From: an uncultured Flavobacteriales bacterium
GTDB taxonomy: Bacteria > Bacteroidota > Bacteroidia > Palsa-965
Assembly: GCA_903873905.1 (NCBI GenBank)
Contig: CAIQQJ010000106.1
Span: 1 to 64,000 of the forward strand
Reading direction: 5' to 3'
Length of the DNA: 64,000 bases
Shown: positions 50,701-61,114 of the stretch, one piece after another
Layout of the letters: the number at the start of each line of letters is the position of its first letter
How positions within the stretch are numbered: position 1 is the first letter of the stretch
Translations under genes and position numbers: made by a program
The notes under the pieces: generated by a model
The model's input: only the letters and a program-made list of their open reading frames with translations
Told to the model about the DNA's origin: nothing
The model's database searches: none

Positions 50701-50747
50701 GATTTGAAAATTCGATATTCGATATTTTACATTGGATATTCGATATT
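50701..50747 (+). repeat. 47-bp direct repeat copy 2
   Basis: See 50173-50219. Confidence 0.9.
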
Positions 50748-50770
50748 TACTTTCATTCACCACACATAAC

Positions 50771-51802
50771 TCAATAAAAAACAAATTCCACTCTTCTGTT
50801 TTTCGCAGGATCATTACTGATTGGTTTTGATGAACCATAACCTTTTGTTTTTATTCGCTTGGGAATTATTCCCTTTGAAATAAAGTAATTTGCAACAGCG
50901 CGTGCGCGTGCCTCCGAAAGTTTTTGATTCGCTTCTGGAGTTCCGGTATTATCTGTGTGACCGTCAATTTCAACTTTTAGGTTGGGTTGCTTTTTTAATT
51001 CTGAAATTATTTCATCCAAGGCAGGATAAGAATCAGCACTCAAAGTGGAATCACCTGTTTTGAAATGAATATTGTCTTTGACTATTTTTTTCCCTGGAGC
51101 GATGGCAGGAGATTCCTTGTCATTCGAAATGATCATTGAAAAATCGTCAAATAAGTAGGATGAGCCAAGTGTATGGCTTACGTTTTTTTTAACCGGTGGC
51201 TGCTTTTTAAAATTCCCAACAATAAAATATTTCTCACCACCAATTGCCGTATAGTATCCTGAAATTTCAACCCATTTACACTTTTCCACAAACGCATTCT
51301 TTATGCCAATTTGCAACTGAGGTATTATGTAGGTCATTACATTATTGGTATTCTGCGAAACCTTACTCTTATTGAAGAAAACACCTACTGTATCAACCGC
51401 ATACGTACTATGAAAACCGAGTGCCATATGCATTGAAAATTTATATCGTTTACCTAATTCAAGTGGTTTTGAAAACTCACCTCCAATATACATCCTCTCA
51501 CCTCCATCCCAATACAAAGCCCCTTGAACATATGAATCTCCTGAGCAGGGTTTGGTTGGTTCAAGAAACCTAATCGGATCAAAATTTTCCGTCGTATCAT
51601 AAAAATGAATGGAAGAATTGGTAGGAACATACCATCCTTTTATATTGTGATTGGCAAAACTATCTGTTACGGAAATATTTGTTACAAATGTATCGTGCTC
51701 TTCAAATCCAGGGTTAATGACAAGGTTTTGAGAAAACAAAACAGAACCAAATCCTAAAATGAAGAAGAAGAAGAAGAAGAAACAAAATGATTTCCTGAAC
51801 AT
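50771..51802 (-). CDS. OmpA-family outer-membrane protein
   Basis: C-terminal NLKVEIDGHTDNTGTPEANQKLSEARARAVANYFISKGI..KGYGSSKPISND..RRVEFVFY. Confidence 0.88.
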   Translation of the reverse strand: MFRKSFCFFFFFFFILGFGSVLFSQNLVINPGFEEHDTFVTNISVTDSFANHNIKGWYVPTNSSIHFYDTTENFDPIRFLEPTKPCSGDSYVQGALYWDGGERMYIGGEFSKPLELGKRYKFSMHMALGFHSTYAVDTVGVFFNKSKVSQNTNNVMTYIIPQLQIGIKNAFVEKCKWVEISGYYTAIGGEKYFIVGNFKKQPPVKKNVSHTLGSSYLFDDFSMIISNDKESPAIAPGKKIVKDNIHFKTGDSTLSADSYPALDEIISELKKQPNLKVEIDGHTDNTGTPEANQKLSEARARAVANYFISKGIIPKRIKTKGYGSSKPISNDPAKNRRVEFVFY

Positions 51803-51945
51803 TATAAGTTCTGTTTTTAATTCATTACAAGTTAGATAAAATAAGGTTCTTCATTGGGTGTTGCTGGAGAAAGTTTGAGTTTTAATTTAAACGAAAAAGA
51901 GCAAGAAAATAAATTTCCTTGCTCTTTCCTTCAAAAACTCCAAAC

Positions 51946-54129
51946 TTATTTCTGCACCATAATTTTTTCCCTAAGTATTCCCTTCTCCGTTTCAATCATC
52001 AAAAAGTAAACACCATTCGGAAAATCTGATAAATCAATTTCAGAATTGCCACTTGCGTTTTTTTGATCCAACAACAATTCTCCTGAGAGATTATAGATTT
52101 TCATTTCCGCATTCACATTGACAGTATTGGGCAACGAAACAAAAAACTTTCCTTCAGAAGGATTCGGGTAAACCAAAATTCCACCGGCATTATTCGCTGC
52201 ATCAATTCCTGAAATAATGGAAACAAGCATCACAAGCGTATCTGCATCACATGAATTACTTGCAATGAGTGTTACGGTAAAATTGCCAATGCCTCCATAC
52301 GTGTGTGAAGGATTTTGTGAAGTGCTGGTATTCGCATCACCGAAATTCCATTGGTAATTTGTCGCATTGGAGGAAGTGTTGGTAAATGTCACCACATTAT
52401 TCACAATGGAATTGGAAGCAATTGCGTGGACGGCAAGATTATTTGTATTCATTGCTGTATCTGAAATCCCTTCACTCAAATTCCAATACGTTCCGCTCGG
52501 AGATTGTTGCAAAAGAATTGCACGAACCATGTAAGTATAAATTCCAGGATACAACAAGCATGGATCAGTAAAAGAATTTCCAATGATGGTGCTTGGGGAA
52601 ACACGAACATAATTGGTCATCGTGTCGTTCTTCATGTAAACGTAATAGCCAAGAACCGTATCAGTCGAAGCTGTCCATGTGATGTTGCAATTTGTTCCCA
52701 CCGTTGTTGCAACCACATTTGAAACTGGAGCAATGATATCATTTCTCAAAGTTGGATCACCCATTAATGCAACGTGTACAAATCGTCCTCCGTAATTGTA
52801 ATAATAAAGCGAGGAATTATTTTGAGAAACACGCACATCATAACCAATGTTTTCTCCCATTGCCATATGGTGAAATTGCCAATGCGGTCTTCCACTCCAA
52901 ACATCTGTGAGTGTTGTACCGGAACAAAGTGGTGCGCGTAAAAAATCATTCTGAGAATCCCAATCGCCGAAATAACTTCCGAACAACATGGAAAAAACAC
53001 CTTGCAAATTGGAACTTGCAAAATCAGAAGTCTGTCCAATTCCACCCGCACTTGTAAATGTTCCACCACCACATCCATACGACCACAAATAACTATTGCC
53101 ATTCATGGCGGTGAAATAATCATTCGCAGTAACGTTACTTGTTCCAACCAAAGGCCCGAAGTTTTTATAGCCGCTTGCTGCAAAAGCTTCACCTGAAAAA
53201 TATCCAAAACCATCATCAATTACAGCGCGATGCACTGCCGTGAAAATTTTATTTCTGTAATCGTGATCCTTGTCCAAATAATTTCCGAGCAATTGTTCTT
53301 CCGTCAATGAAAAAGCGGGCATGTTTGAAAAATCAACTCTTCCAATTTGCAATTCGAGATTACTTGGTATTACGCTCTCATCAAATTTTCCATCACCGGG
53401 AATATTTCGATTGCGTGGATCACCCGCCACCACATCATTAATGGAAACATCCAACCAGAGTCCATCCATATCCGCGTAATAACTATCGGCAGGCCACGCA
53501 CCTAAATGATCAGGATGTCCATCAGGATTTATATCTCCGCTGTACGGAACGGGAACATGTCCCAATAAAAAAACCGCTTGCGTATTGGCAGGATCAAGAT
53601 TGTAATCCGCAAAAATCATCGCTTTCACATGTGTGACTGAATCGGTAGGTGAAACGTAATGCGTAATTATTTTCCAACCATCACCTTCCAAATCATTTTG
53701 CAATCTTTTTATTTTAACGGCGAGTGTAGAAACAAAAGTGCTATCAACAACAAGAATCAAAACACCACGATTTTCCGTTGGAGCAATTGCAATTCCAGAA
53801 TTGATATATCCATAACCGAAAAAATTAGGTCCCACTCGATAGACTTTATATTCATAGGAAATTCCAACAGCAACAGTTGAATCAATGTATTGCGTAGCGG
53901 TTCCTGCTAATGTTGCCACCGCAACTCCCCAAGCGCCGGAGGTTTTTAATTTTCTATAAATCTTGTGTTGTGTGGCTGTAGCATTGGCAACCCAATTAAG
54001 TGTGATTCGAGCTGGCGAATTTTGCACGACAGCACTCAGTTCAACACTTACATCCTGACAGGTTTGGGAAAAACTTTTTTCTGCAAAAAGAAAAAAGAGA
54101 ATTGAAATGAAAAGTAATTTTTGTTTCAT
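51946..54129 (-). CDS. PKD-domain protein with T9SS type A sorting domain
   Basis: TNYQWNFGDANTSTSQNPSHTYGGIGNFTVTLIA and CTD ILVYPNPSEGKFFVSL..GVYFLMIETEKGILREKIMVQK. Confidence 0.85.
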   Translation of the reverse strand: MKQKLLFISILFFLFAEKSFSQTCQDVSVELSAVVQNSPARITLNWVANATATQHKIYRKLKTSGAWGVAVATLAGTATQYIDSTVAVGISYEYKVYRVGPNFFGYGYINSGIAIAPTENRGVLILVVDSTFVSTLAVKIKRLQNDLEGDGWKIITHYVSPTDSVTHVKAMIFADYNLDPANTQAVFLLGHVPVPYSGDINPDGHPDHLGAWPADSYYADMDGLWLDVSINDVVAGDPRNRNIPGDGKFDESVIPSNLELQIGRVDFSNMPAFSLTEEQLLGNYLDKDHDYRNKIFTAVHRAVIDDGFGYFSGEAFAASGYKNFGPLVGTSNVTANDYFTAMNGNSYLWSYGCGGGTFTSAGGIGQTSDFASSNLQGVFSMLFGSYFGDWDSQNDFLRAPLCSGTTLTDVWSGRPHWQFHHMAMGENIGYDVRVSQNNSSLYYYNYGGRFVHVALMGDPTLRNDIIAPVSNVVATTVGTNCNITWTASTDTVLGYYVYMKNDTMTNYVRVSPSTIIGNSFTDPCLLYPGIYTYMVRAILLQQSPSGTYWNLSEGISDTAMNTNNLAVHAIASNSIVNNVVTFTNTSSNATNYQWNFGDANTSTSQNPSHTYGGIGNFTVTLIASNSCDADTLVMLVSIISGIDAANNAGGILVYPNPSEGKFFVSLPNTVNVNAEMKIYNLSGELLLDQKNASGNSEIDLSDFPNGVYFLMIETEKGILREKIMVQK

Positions 54130-54165
54130 GGAAATTGTATTGAGAAAGTAAGGTACAAAATGTTT

Positions 54166-54780
54166 TCAGGCCAATAGCCCAAACTCAAATCCTCTTCCCT
54201 GCATTTCTTCAATAAATTTCGGAAGTGCAAACAACATTCGGTCTTTCGCTTTTTCGCTATCATGAAAAACCACAATTGATCCTTCTCGGGAATATTTCAA
54301 TGCAGTTTGCAAACAATTTTCTCCACTCCATTCCTTGTCAAAATCGTAAGTCAAAACATCCCACAATACAATTTTATATTTCCGCTGTATTTGTTTCCGC
54401 TGAGGTTTGCGCATTCTTCCATAGGGCGGACGGAAAATGTTGGAGGAAAATTGTTCTGAACACAGTTGCACTTCCTTCAAATAATTTTTTGTTGTTGTAT
54501 TCCATCCATCCGCATGACCGAACGTGTGATTGCCAACTGCGTGTCCTTCGGAAATGATTTGTTTGAAAATTTCTGGATGCTTCTGCACATTATTTCCAAC
54601 GCAGAAAAAAGTTGCTTTCACATTGAACTGCTGTAAAACAGAAAGTGCCTCAGGAGTTACCCCGGGCACTGGTCCGTCATCAAATGTGAGATAGATTTTT
54701 TTTTCTGACTTGTTCATTCTCCACAATGCACCAGGAAATAATTTCCTGAACAAATAGGGCGGACGAACAAGCGCTCGCAT
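54166..54780 (-). CDS. Polysaccharide deacetylase family protein
   Basis: KKIYLTFDDGPVPGVTPEAL..GNHTFGHADGWN..FRPPYGR..VLWDVLTYDFDKEW. Confidence 0.9.
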   Translation of the reverse strand: MRALVRPPYLFRKLFPGALWRMNKSEKKIYLTFDDGPVPGVTPEALSVLQQFNVKATFFCVGNNVQKHPEIFKQIISEGHAVGNHTFGHADGWNTTTKNYLKEVQLCSEQFSSNIFRPPYGRMRKPQRKQIQRKYKIVLWDVLTYDFDKEWSGENCLQTALKYSREGSIVVFHDSEKAKDRMLFALPKFIEEMQGRGFEFGLLA

Positions 54781-54783
54781 ATT

Positions 54784-57700
54784 TTATTTTCCTGATTTCG
54801 TAGCAGATGCGCCTGCTTTTGCAGAATCTCTCTGCATAGCTTGCATGAACGAATCGATTTGGTGTTGCGTTGGTCCTTGACCTTGTTGTTGGCCACGCTG
54901 ACTATTCTGTTGTTCCTCTTCAGTTGGAATTCCCATTGCTCTCAATCGAGCTGCATAAGAATCGGCAATATCTTTTTGTCCGTATTGTTTTGCTGAAGCC
55001 TGCAACATTTGCAACGCGCGTTGAATGTTTCCAGAATCACTATCATATGATTCTGTAGCACTTGCTTTCATGGTAAGTGCGCTGTAGAATTTATATTCTT
55101 CTTCACACTGATCAAAAAGTATTTTCGAAAGTTTGTTCGCTTTATCATTTCCATTCGCGACATAGTAGGAACTTACCATGTATGCCATCAATGGTTCATA
55201 AGGAACATGTTCTTGTGGCATCACTTCCAAACAACGATCGAGCACCTTGATAGCCTGTTCGTGTTTGCCATCATCATTCAGGAAGTTTGCAAGCGTAATC
55301 ATTTGCAAACGCTGATTGGTAGTGAAGCGAAGATTATTTTCATCCATGTAAATCTTTTTGGATTTATCTTCCAATCCACCCCATGCAAATCCAGGGAATT
55401 CTTTTGATCCAGCAACACCCATCATTTTATTGTACATGAGTTGAGTATTGCAAAGTACATTTCCATTGAAGCTTTGACGATTTGCAACCATAGGAACAAG
55501 ATGATAAGCAAGTCCTTCTAATTGGAAGAATCCTTCAAGATTGAGATAACTGTCGTTACCAGCAGTCACCGCAAAATACACAGGGCGTTTCCAATTATTA
55601 GTTGCAAGCAAATCAAGAATCATCAAATCAGCTTTCAACAAATATTGTTTGTTGATGGTCCATTCAACACGATCCAAAATTAAACTGTCAGGTGTATTTG
55701 CAGGAACAGTTCCGTTTGCTTTTACAAGCGCTTTGTCAACTGGAATGTAAACTCTGTTTGTAGGAAGAACAAAAACAGTGTCAGGGAAACTTTCGCCGTT
55801 ATCATCTGGGCGATATTGAACTTCCATTGCATCCTTGTTTTCATTCTTGATCAAATCAACAAGTTCGCGAGCGCTCATGGGTTTTCCTTCCTTCGGTTTA
55901 TTTTTATCAAACAAAGTCTGATCAAAGAAAACCTGATCGCAAGATCCTTGACGTGTGCGATAAGTTGGAAGAGAGAAAGGAACGCGATCTGATTCGTAAG
56001 CTTTACGAGAAGCTTGTTCGATATACCAATCCGTATTCAAGAGTGATAAATTCAATACGCGCATGTCGGTTCTATAACCTTCAACTTCTTGCACGTACCA
56101 TAAAGGGAAAGTGTCATTATCGCCATTGGTAAACAGAATCGCGTTTTTGTCACAAGTCGATAAATAATTTTTTGCAAAATCGCGAGCGGTGAAACGGTGC
56201 GAACGATCATGATCATCCCAACCTTGCGATCCCATCATGAAAGGAACAACTCCACTCATGACTACAGCCAAACCGGCCGCGGTCACTTCTTTGAGTTTCA
56301 CATATTTCACTATTAAGTCGTAAAGTCCATAAACTCCGAATCCAATCCAGAATGCAAATGCATAGAATGACCCCGCATACGCATAGTCACGTTCACGCGG
56401 TTGCAAAGGATATTGATTCAGGTAAACCACAATGGCCAGACCCGTAAACATGAACATCAGTGTAACCACCAAAGCGCTTTTCCAATCCTGTTTGAAGTGG
56501 AACCAGAGTCCAAGCAAACCAAGTATAAGCGGAAGCATAAAATAATTATTGTTAGCATAATTGTTACGCATTCGACTTGGCATTTGAACCTTGTCCACTT
56601 TATTTTTATTCAATCCGCTTTGCCAATTTCCATCGGTAAGATTTCCGTGACCTTGAATGTCATTTTGTTTTCCAGCAAAATTCCAAAGGAAATAACGCAT
56701 GTACATCCAATTCAATTGGTACCGTGCAAAATATCGGAGATTCGCACCAAACGTAGGCTTCTTGTATTTTTTCATTTCGCCCGTTTGGCGATCCCGTACT
56801 TCAACGGTTGTGTGATTATTAGCGAAGTCACTCCAGTTTTCATATTCTTTCACATGCGATCGCTGTTGTGATTCCCACATACGAGGGAAAACTGTCGACA
56901 TTTCTGGAGCATAATTGTAAACGGTTTGTTTACGGGAATCAATTATTCCATAGTTGCCATTTTTTGCATCCTGTGCATAAACAGGATTTCCATCATCAGC
57001 AGTATTTTCTGCATCGAGTGGCGCATTGTAATAAGGACCGTATGCAATTGGCCAATCACCATATTGTTCACGATTCAAATAAGCAAGAAGACTGATCGCG
57101 TTCTCTGGATTGTTTTCATCCATTGGTGTATTCGCTTTGGAACGAATAACAAGAACGAAGAAACTGGAATAACCAATGAGCAATACAGTGAAACAAAGAA
57201 TGACTGTATTGAGGATAACACGATGATCGCGGTATTTATAAATTAAGAAACCTACACCTACCACAGTTAAGAATGGCAATAAAATTTTTCCGTAGATCGC
57301 TGCACCAACTAAAGTGAAGAAGAAAAACGTTCCTGTTATTCCCAAGAAAATTTTGAAAAGTTTTTGTCCGCCTTTCGTTGTGTACATCAAACCTGAAACG
57401 ATCATTCCAATTAACAGAAGGAAATAAATAATTGTTCCGGCATTGAATGGAAGTCCAACTGTATTCACGAAAAACAATTCAAAATTCGCAGCAGCAGAAA
57501 CGACACCAGGGATAATTCCATTCTGAATAACACCAAGCAAACCAACAGCACAAAGCATCGCAATGATTAATCCTTTACGGTTTGGCTCTTTGAATTTTTT
57601 GAAATAAATAATAAATACGATGGAAGGAATGGTAAGTAAGTTCAATAAGTGGACTCCAACAGAAAGTCCCATCATATAAGCGATGAACACAATCCATTTG

Positions 57701-58221
57701 TCGGCACGCGGACTATCATCAGCATCCCATTTCAAGATTCCCCAGAACACAAGTGCCGTAAAGAAAGACGACATCGCATAAACCTCACCCTCAACAGCTG
57801 AGAACCAGAACGAATCGCAAAAACAATAAGCCATTGCCCCAACAAATCCGCTACCAAGAATTGCATACATGCGGCCATCTGTCAATTCTTGCTTCATGGC
57901 TGTAATTAATTTTCTGCCAAGAAGTGTGATGGAAAAATACATGAACATAATTGTACCCGCACTAGCAACGGCCGACATGGTATTCACTGCCGCAGCCACA
58001 TATTTTGTATCGCTAGCGAAAAGAGAGAAAAGGCGACCTATGAGAAGGAAAAATGGCGCACCGGGAGGGTGACCAACTTCGAGTTTGAAGCTACAAGCGA
58101 TATATTCCCCACAATCCCAGAAGGAGGCTGTAGGTTCGATTGTGGAAATGAAAACGATGGAGGCGATCACGAAAATGATCAAGCCCAATACGTTATTTAG
58201 CAGTTTGTATCTGGATGTCAT
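54784..58221 (-). CDS. DUF2723 membrane protein
   Basis: TASFWDCGEYIACSFKLEVGHPPGAPFFLLIGRLFSLF plus many TM helices and C-terminal TPR-like region. Confidence 0.85.
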   Translation of the reverse strand: MTSRYKLLNNVLGLIIFVIASIVFISTIEPTASFWDCGEYIACSFKLEVGHPPGAPFFLLIGRLFSLFASDTKYVAAAVNTMSAVASAGTIMFMYFSITLLGRKLITAMKQELTDGRMYAILGSGFVGAMAYCFCDSFWFSAVEGEVYAMSSFFTALVFWGILKWDADDSPRADKWIVFIAYMMGLSVGVHLLNLLTIPSIVFIIYFKKFKEPNRKGLIIAMLCAVGLLGVIQNGIIPGVVSAAANFELFFVNTVGLPFNAGTIIYFLLLIGMIVSGLMYTTKGGQKLFKIFLGITGTFFFFTLVGAAIYGKILLPFLTVVGVGFLIYKYRDHRVILNTVILCFTVLLIGYSSFFVLVIRSKANTPMDENNPENAISLLAYLNREQYGDWPIAYGPYYNAPLDAENTADDGNPVYAQDAKNGNYGIIDSRKQTVYNYAPEMSTVFPRMWESQQRSHVKEYENWSDFANNHTTVEVRDRQTGEMKKYKKPTFGANLRYFARYQLNWMYMRYFLWNFAGKQNDIQGHGNLTDGNWQSGLNKNKVDKVQMPSRMRNNYANNNYFMLPLILGLLGLWFHFKQDWKSALVVTLMFMFTGLAIVVYLNQYPLQPRERDYAYAGSFYAFAFWIGFGVYGLYDLIVKYVKLKEVTAAGLAVVMSGVVPFMMGSQGWDDHDRSHRFTARDFAKNYLSTCDKNAILFTNGDNDTFPLWYVQEVEGYRTDMRVLNLSLLNTDWYIEQASRKAYESDRVPFSLPTYRTRQGSCDQVFFDQTLFDKNKPKEGKPMSARELVDLIKNENKDAMEVQYRPDDNGESFPDTVFVLPTNRVYIPVDKALVKANGTVPANTPDSLILDRVEWTINKQYLLKADLMILDLLATNNWKRPVYFAVTAGNDSYLNLEGFFQLEGLAYHLVPMVANRQSFNGNVLCNTQLMYNKMMGVAGSKEFPGFAWGGLEDKSKKIYMDENNLRFTTNQRLQMITLANFLNDDGKHEQAIKVLDRCLEVMPQEHVPYEPLMAYMVSSYYVANGNDKANKLSKILFDQCEEEYKFYSALTMKASATESYDSDSGNIQRALQMLQASAKQYGQKDIADSYAARLRAMGIPTEEEQQNSQRGQQQGQGPTQHQIDSFMQAMQRDSAKAGASATKSGK

Positions 58222-58373
58222 GGAATTGTGATAAGATTCAACAATTATGCGGGCGAAGATAGGAATTTAGGGTATTTATCTCCTGTTAATTAGGCCAAGT
58301 TGAATCTAAATTTTGTGAAAAAACATATTGTAACTACATTTGCGACCCCGCTGAATAAATAGGTGGTGGAAAT

Positions 58374-58446
58374 TGACCGATGGTGTAACTGGCAACACGT
58401 TTGGTTTTGGTCCAAAAGAGTCCAGGTTCGAGCCCTGGTCGGTCAA
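58374..58446 (+). tRNA. tRNA-Gln (anticodon TTG)
   Basis: Acceptor TGACCGA/TCGGTCA, anticodon arm TTTGG-TTTTGGT-CCAAA, T arm CCAGG-TTCGAGC-CCTGG. Confidence 0.93.
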
Positions 58447-58451
58447 CAGAA

Positions 58452-58480
58452 AAGCTTCTCATTTATGAGAGGCTTTTTTT
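58452..58480 (+). terminator. Terminator downstream of tRNA-Gln
   Basis: aagcttctcatttatgagaggcttttttt hairpin with T tail. Confidence 0.75.
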
Positions 58481-58813
58481 GTTTTGTGCCAATTTTTCAT
58501 TGGGGGAATTGCCAATTGTATAATTGCCGATTTCCAATTGGTTTGTTTTCAAATGCGTTAAAATTCTGTTTATGCGATCACTTGTTTTTGTTTCGTGGCT
58601 TTGCAGCTTGTGTGATTTCAATTTATTGGTGGAGTTTTCAGCGAAAGAATGATTTTTCACATAGAAATGTTATTTATGTTATTGATATCTAAATAGTTAG
58701 GCTTTTTCACAAAAAAAACATTGCCACAAAAGCACCAAAACACAAACCATTTCTAAAAAACCATTTTAAAATTTAAAATCAATAACACCAAAAAATCAAT
58801 CGGAAATTCGAAT

Positions 58814-59048
58814 TCATTTCGCTTCCCTAGACTTCAACATTTGTATTGTCAATATTCCAAGTATAATAATCACGAAGTCATTTGCGACATAGGTAATTAT
58901 TTTGTCTTTGAAATATTTCGAATCGTAAACAAGTGCAATACCTCATCAATGCTGAAAAATAAATTTGCATAATGGAAGGATCAGTTCTTAAAATGAAAGC
59001 AGGTTTGCCAATTGAACTACCTACAAGAACTTCAAATTGAGCATTAGC
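58814..59048 (-). pseudogene. Degraded membrane-protein fragment
   Basis: Minus strand reads [36 protein letters not shown], frameshift, then IALVYDSKYFKDKIITYVANDFVIIILGILTIQMLKSREAK-stop; no intact start. Confidence 0.4.
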
Positions 59049-59103
59049 ATTGCCAATTTATCCGCTTTCATTTTTGGCAGTTTTCAGTACCTTTGACACC
59101 GCT

Positions 59104-59457
59104 ATGACAATTCAAGTTTTAAAATCAAAACTTCACCGTGTCCGTGTTACAGAGGCCGATCTTAATTACATCGGAAGTGTAACCATTGATGAAAATTTAA
59201 TGGATGCGGCGAACTTGATCGAAAACGAACAGGTTCATGTATTTAATTACAGAAATGGTGAACGCATTATTACTTATGTAATCAAAGGCGCTCGTGATTC
59301 TGGCGTGATTTGTTTGAACGGACCTGCAGCTTTGAAATTCTCTCCGAATGACGAAGTGATTATTGTTTCTTATGCGGGAATGACAGTGGAAGAAGCAAAG
59401 TTGTTTCAACCAGCTGTTGTTTTTCCGGAATCAAAGACCAATAAATTAAAATCCTAA
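59104..59457 (+). CDS. panD: Aspartate 1-decarboxylase
   Basis: [50 protein letters not shown]. Confidence 0.96.
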   Translation: MTIQVLKSKLHRVRVTEADLNYIGSVTIDENLMDAANLIENEQVHVFNYRNGERIITYVIKGARDSGVICLNGPAALKFSPNDEVIIVSYAGMTVEEAKLFQPAVVFPESKTNKLKS

Positions 59458-59460
59458 GAC

Positions 59461-60471
59461 TTGAAAAAGTCGAAACTTCGTCAACTATTACAATTTGTCC
59501 TGTTCTTCGGACTTGGTGTTGGTTTGATGTATTGGCAATTCAGTCGGTTTGATGCAAATCAAAAAGCTCAATTTTTTATTGGATTAAAAACGGCAAATTA
59601 CAAATGGTTTGTGCTTGCCATTTTCATTGGAGCGCTTGCACATTTGAGTCGCGCAATTCGTTGGCAACAATTACTGCATCCATTGGGCAGAAAAGTTGGA
59701 TTGGGAAATCGTTTTTATGCGGTGATGATCGGTTATCTCGCGAATTATGGATTGCCGCGTTCTGGAGAATTTGTGAGAGGCGGATTATTATTGGAAAGCG
59801 ATGGTGTTCCATTTAGTGAAGCGTTTGGAACCATAGTCGTTGAAAGAATTGTTGATACACTCTGTTTATTATTGGTATTTCTGCTTGTATTACTTTTTCA
59901 ATTTTCCCAATTGCAAACTTTATGGGTTCAATATATTTGGGATCCTGCATTATTGAAAATAACCGCACTTGCAGCGAATACAACGACCTTGATAATTTTG
60001 ATTTCTGCAGTAGTTCTTTTTTTAGGAGTGCTTATTTTTTTCAGAAGAAAAATCGGGAAATTTTTTACTGGCAAACTTGGAAAGTTTTTGACAGGATTCA
60101 AGAATGGTATATTGGCCGTGAAGCGTGTTCCGAATCCTGGTTGGTTTATTTTCCATTCACTTTTCATTTGGACATGTTATTTGTTGTCGCTTTACACTTG
60201 TTTTTTCTGTTTCCCGGAAACATCAGGACTTTCACTCTACACGGCTTTGATACTTTTATTGTTCGGAACATTCGGAGTCATTTTCACTCCCGGCGGAATG
60301 GGCGCATATCAAATCATCATCACTACTTTACTCATTCGCATGTTTGAATCAACAACACCAGCTGCTGCACCATTCTCTTGGTTGAGTTGGGGAGCACAAG
60401 TAATTACGGTAATTATTTTTTGCGGAATTGCTGTTGCCATAAAACCTCTCCTAAATCGCGTCAAGAAATGA
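59461..60471 (+). CDS. Lysylphosphatidylglycerol synthase TM / flippase-like membrane protein
   Basis: [53 protein letters not shown] start. Confidence 0.88.
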   Translation: MKKSKLRQLLQFVLFFGLGVGLMYWQFSRFDANQKAQFFIGLKTANYKWFVLAIFIGALAHLSRAIRWQQLLHPLGRKVGLGNRFYAVMIGYLANYGLPRSGEFVRGGLLLESDGVPFSEAFGTIVVERIVDTLCLLLVFLLVLLFQFSQLQTLWVQYIWDPALLKITALAANTTTLIILISAVVLFLGVLIFFRRKIGKFFTGKLGKFLTGFKNGILAVKRVPNPGWFIFHSLFIWTCYLLSLYTCFFCFPETSGLSLYTALILLLFGTFGVIFTPGGMGAYQIIITTLLIRMFESTTPAAAPFSWLSWGAQVITVIIFCGIAVAIKPLLNRVKK

Positions 60472-60992
60472 ACACGCCCGATCTTCTGAAAAATAAAATT
60501 CACACGCGCGAATCGATCAAACATTTATTGGGGCGCCAACATTTTTTCAAAAGGAAAATTGTTTTTACGAATGGCTGTTTCGACATTCTTCACTTAGGAC
60601 ATGTCGATTATTTAGCGAAAGCATCTGATTTCGGCGATTTTTTTGTGTTGGGATTGAACAGCGATGCATCAGTGAAAATGTTGAACAAGGGAAGTAATCG
60701 TCCATTGCAGGATGAACATTCCCGCGCGATGCTAATTGCTGCGATGGATTTTGTAGATGCTGTGGTTTTATTTGATGAGGCAACTCCTTTGGAGTTAATT
60801 CAATTTGTGAAACCGGACGTATTGGTAAAAGGTGCCGATTATGATGCACATGAAAAAGACCCGAAGAACAAAAAATATATTGTGGGATCTGATGTGGTAA
60901 GGGCGAATGGTGGTGAAGTGAAGACGATTGAATTTGTGGAAGGTTATTCTACATCAGCTATTGAAAAGAAAATTAGAGACTCAAAGATTTAA
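60468..60992 (+). CDS. D-glycero-beta-D-manno-heptose 1-phosphate adenylyltransferase-like (RfaE2)
   Basis: [81 protein letters not shown]. Confidence 0.92.
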   Translation: MNTPDLLKNKIHTRESIKHLLGRQHFFKRKIVFTNGCFDILHLGHVDYLAKASDFGDFFVLGLNSDASVKMLNKGSNRPLQDEHSRAMLIAAMDFVDAVVLFDEATPLELIQFVKPDVLVKGADYDAHEKDPKNKKYIVGSDVVRANGGEVKTIEFVEGYSTSAIEKKIRDSKI

Positions 60993-61062
60993 GAATTACT
61001 AAATTCATCTCAAAAAAAAATCAAAAAAAAATTCGCAGACCTTTCGGATAAGTGAAAAATGA

Positions 61063-61087
61063 AAGCCGCACAAAAAATGTGCGGCTT
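61063..61087. terminator. Terminator hairpin between convergent genes
   Basis: AAGCCGCAC-AAAAAAT-GTGCGGCTT. Confidence 0.75.
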
Positions 61088-61114
61088 CTTAATTCATACT
61101 CCACCAATCTAGTA

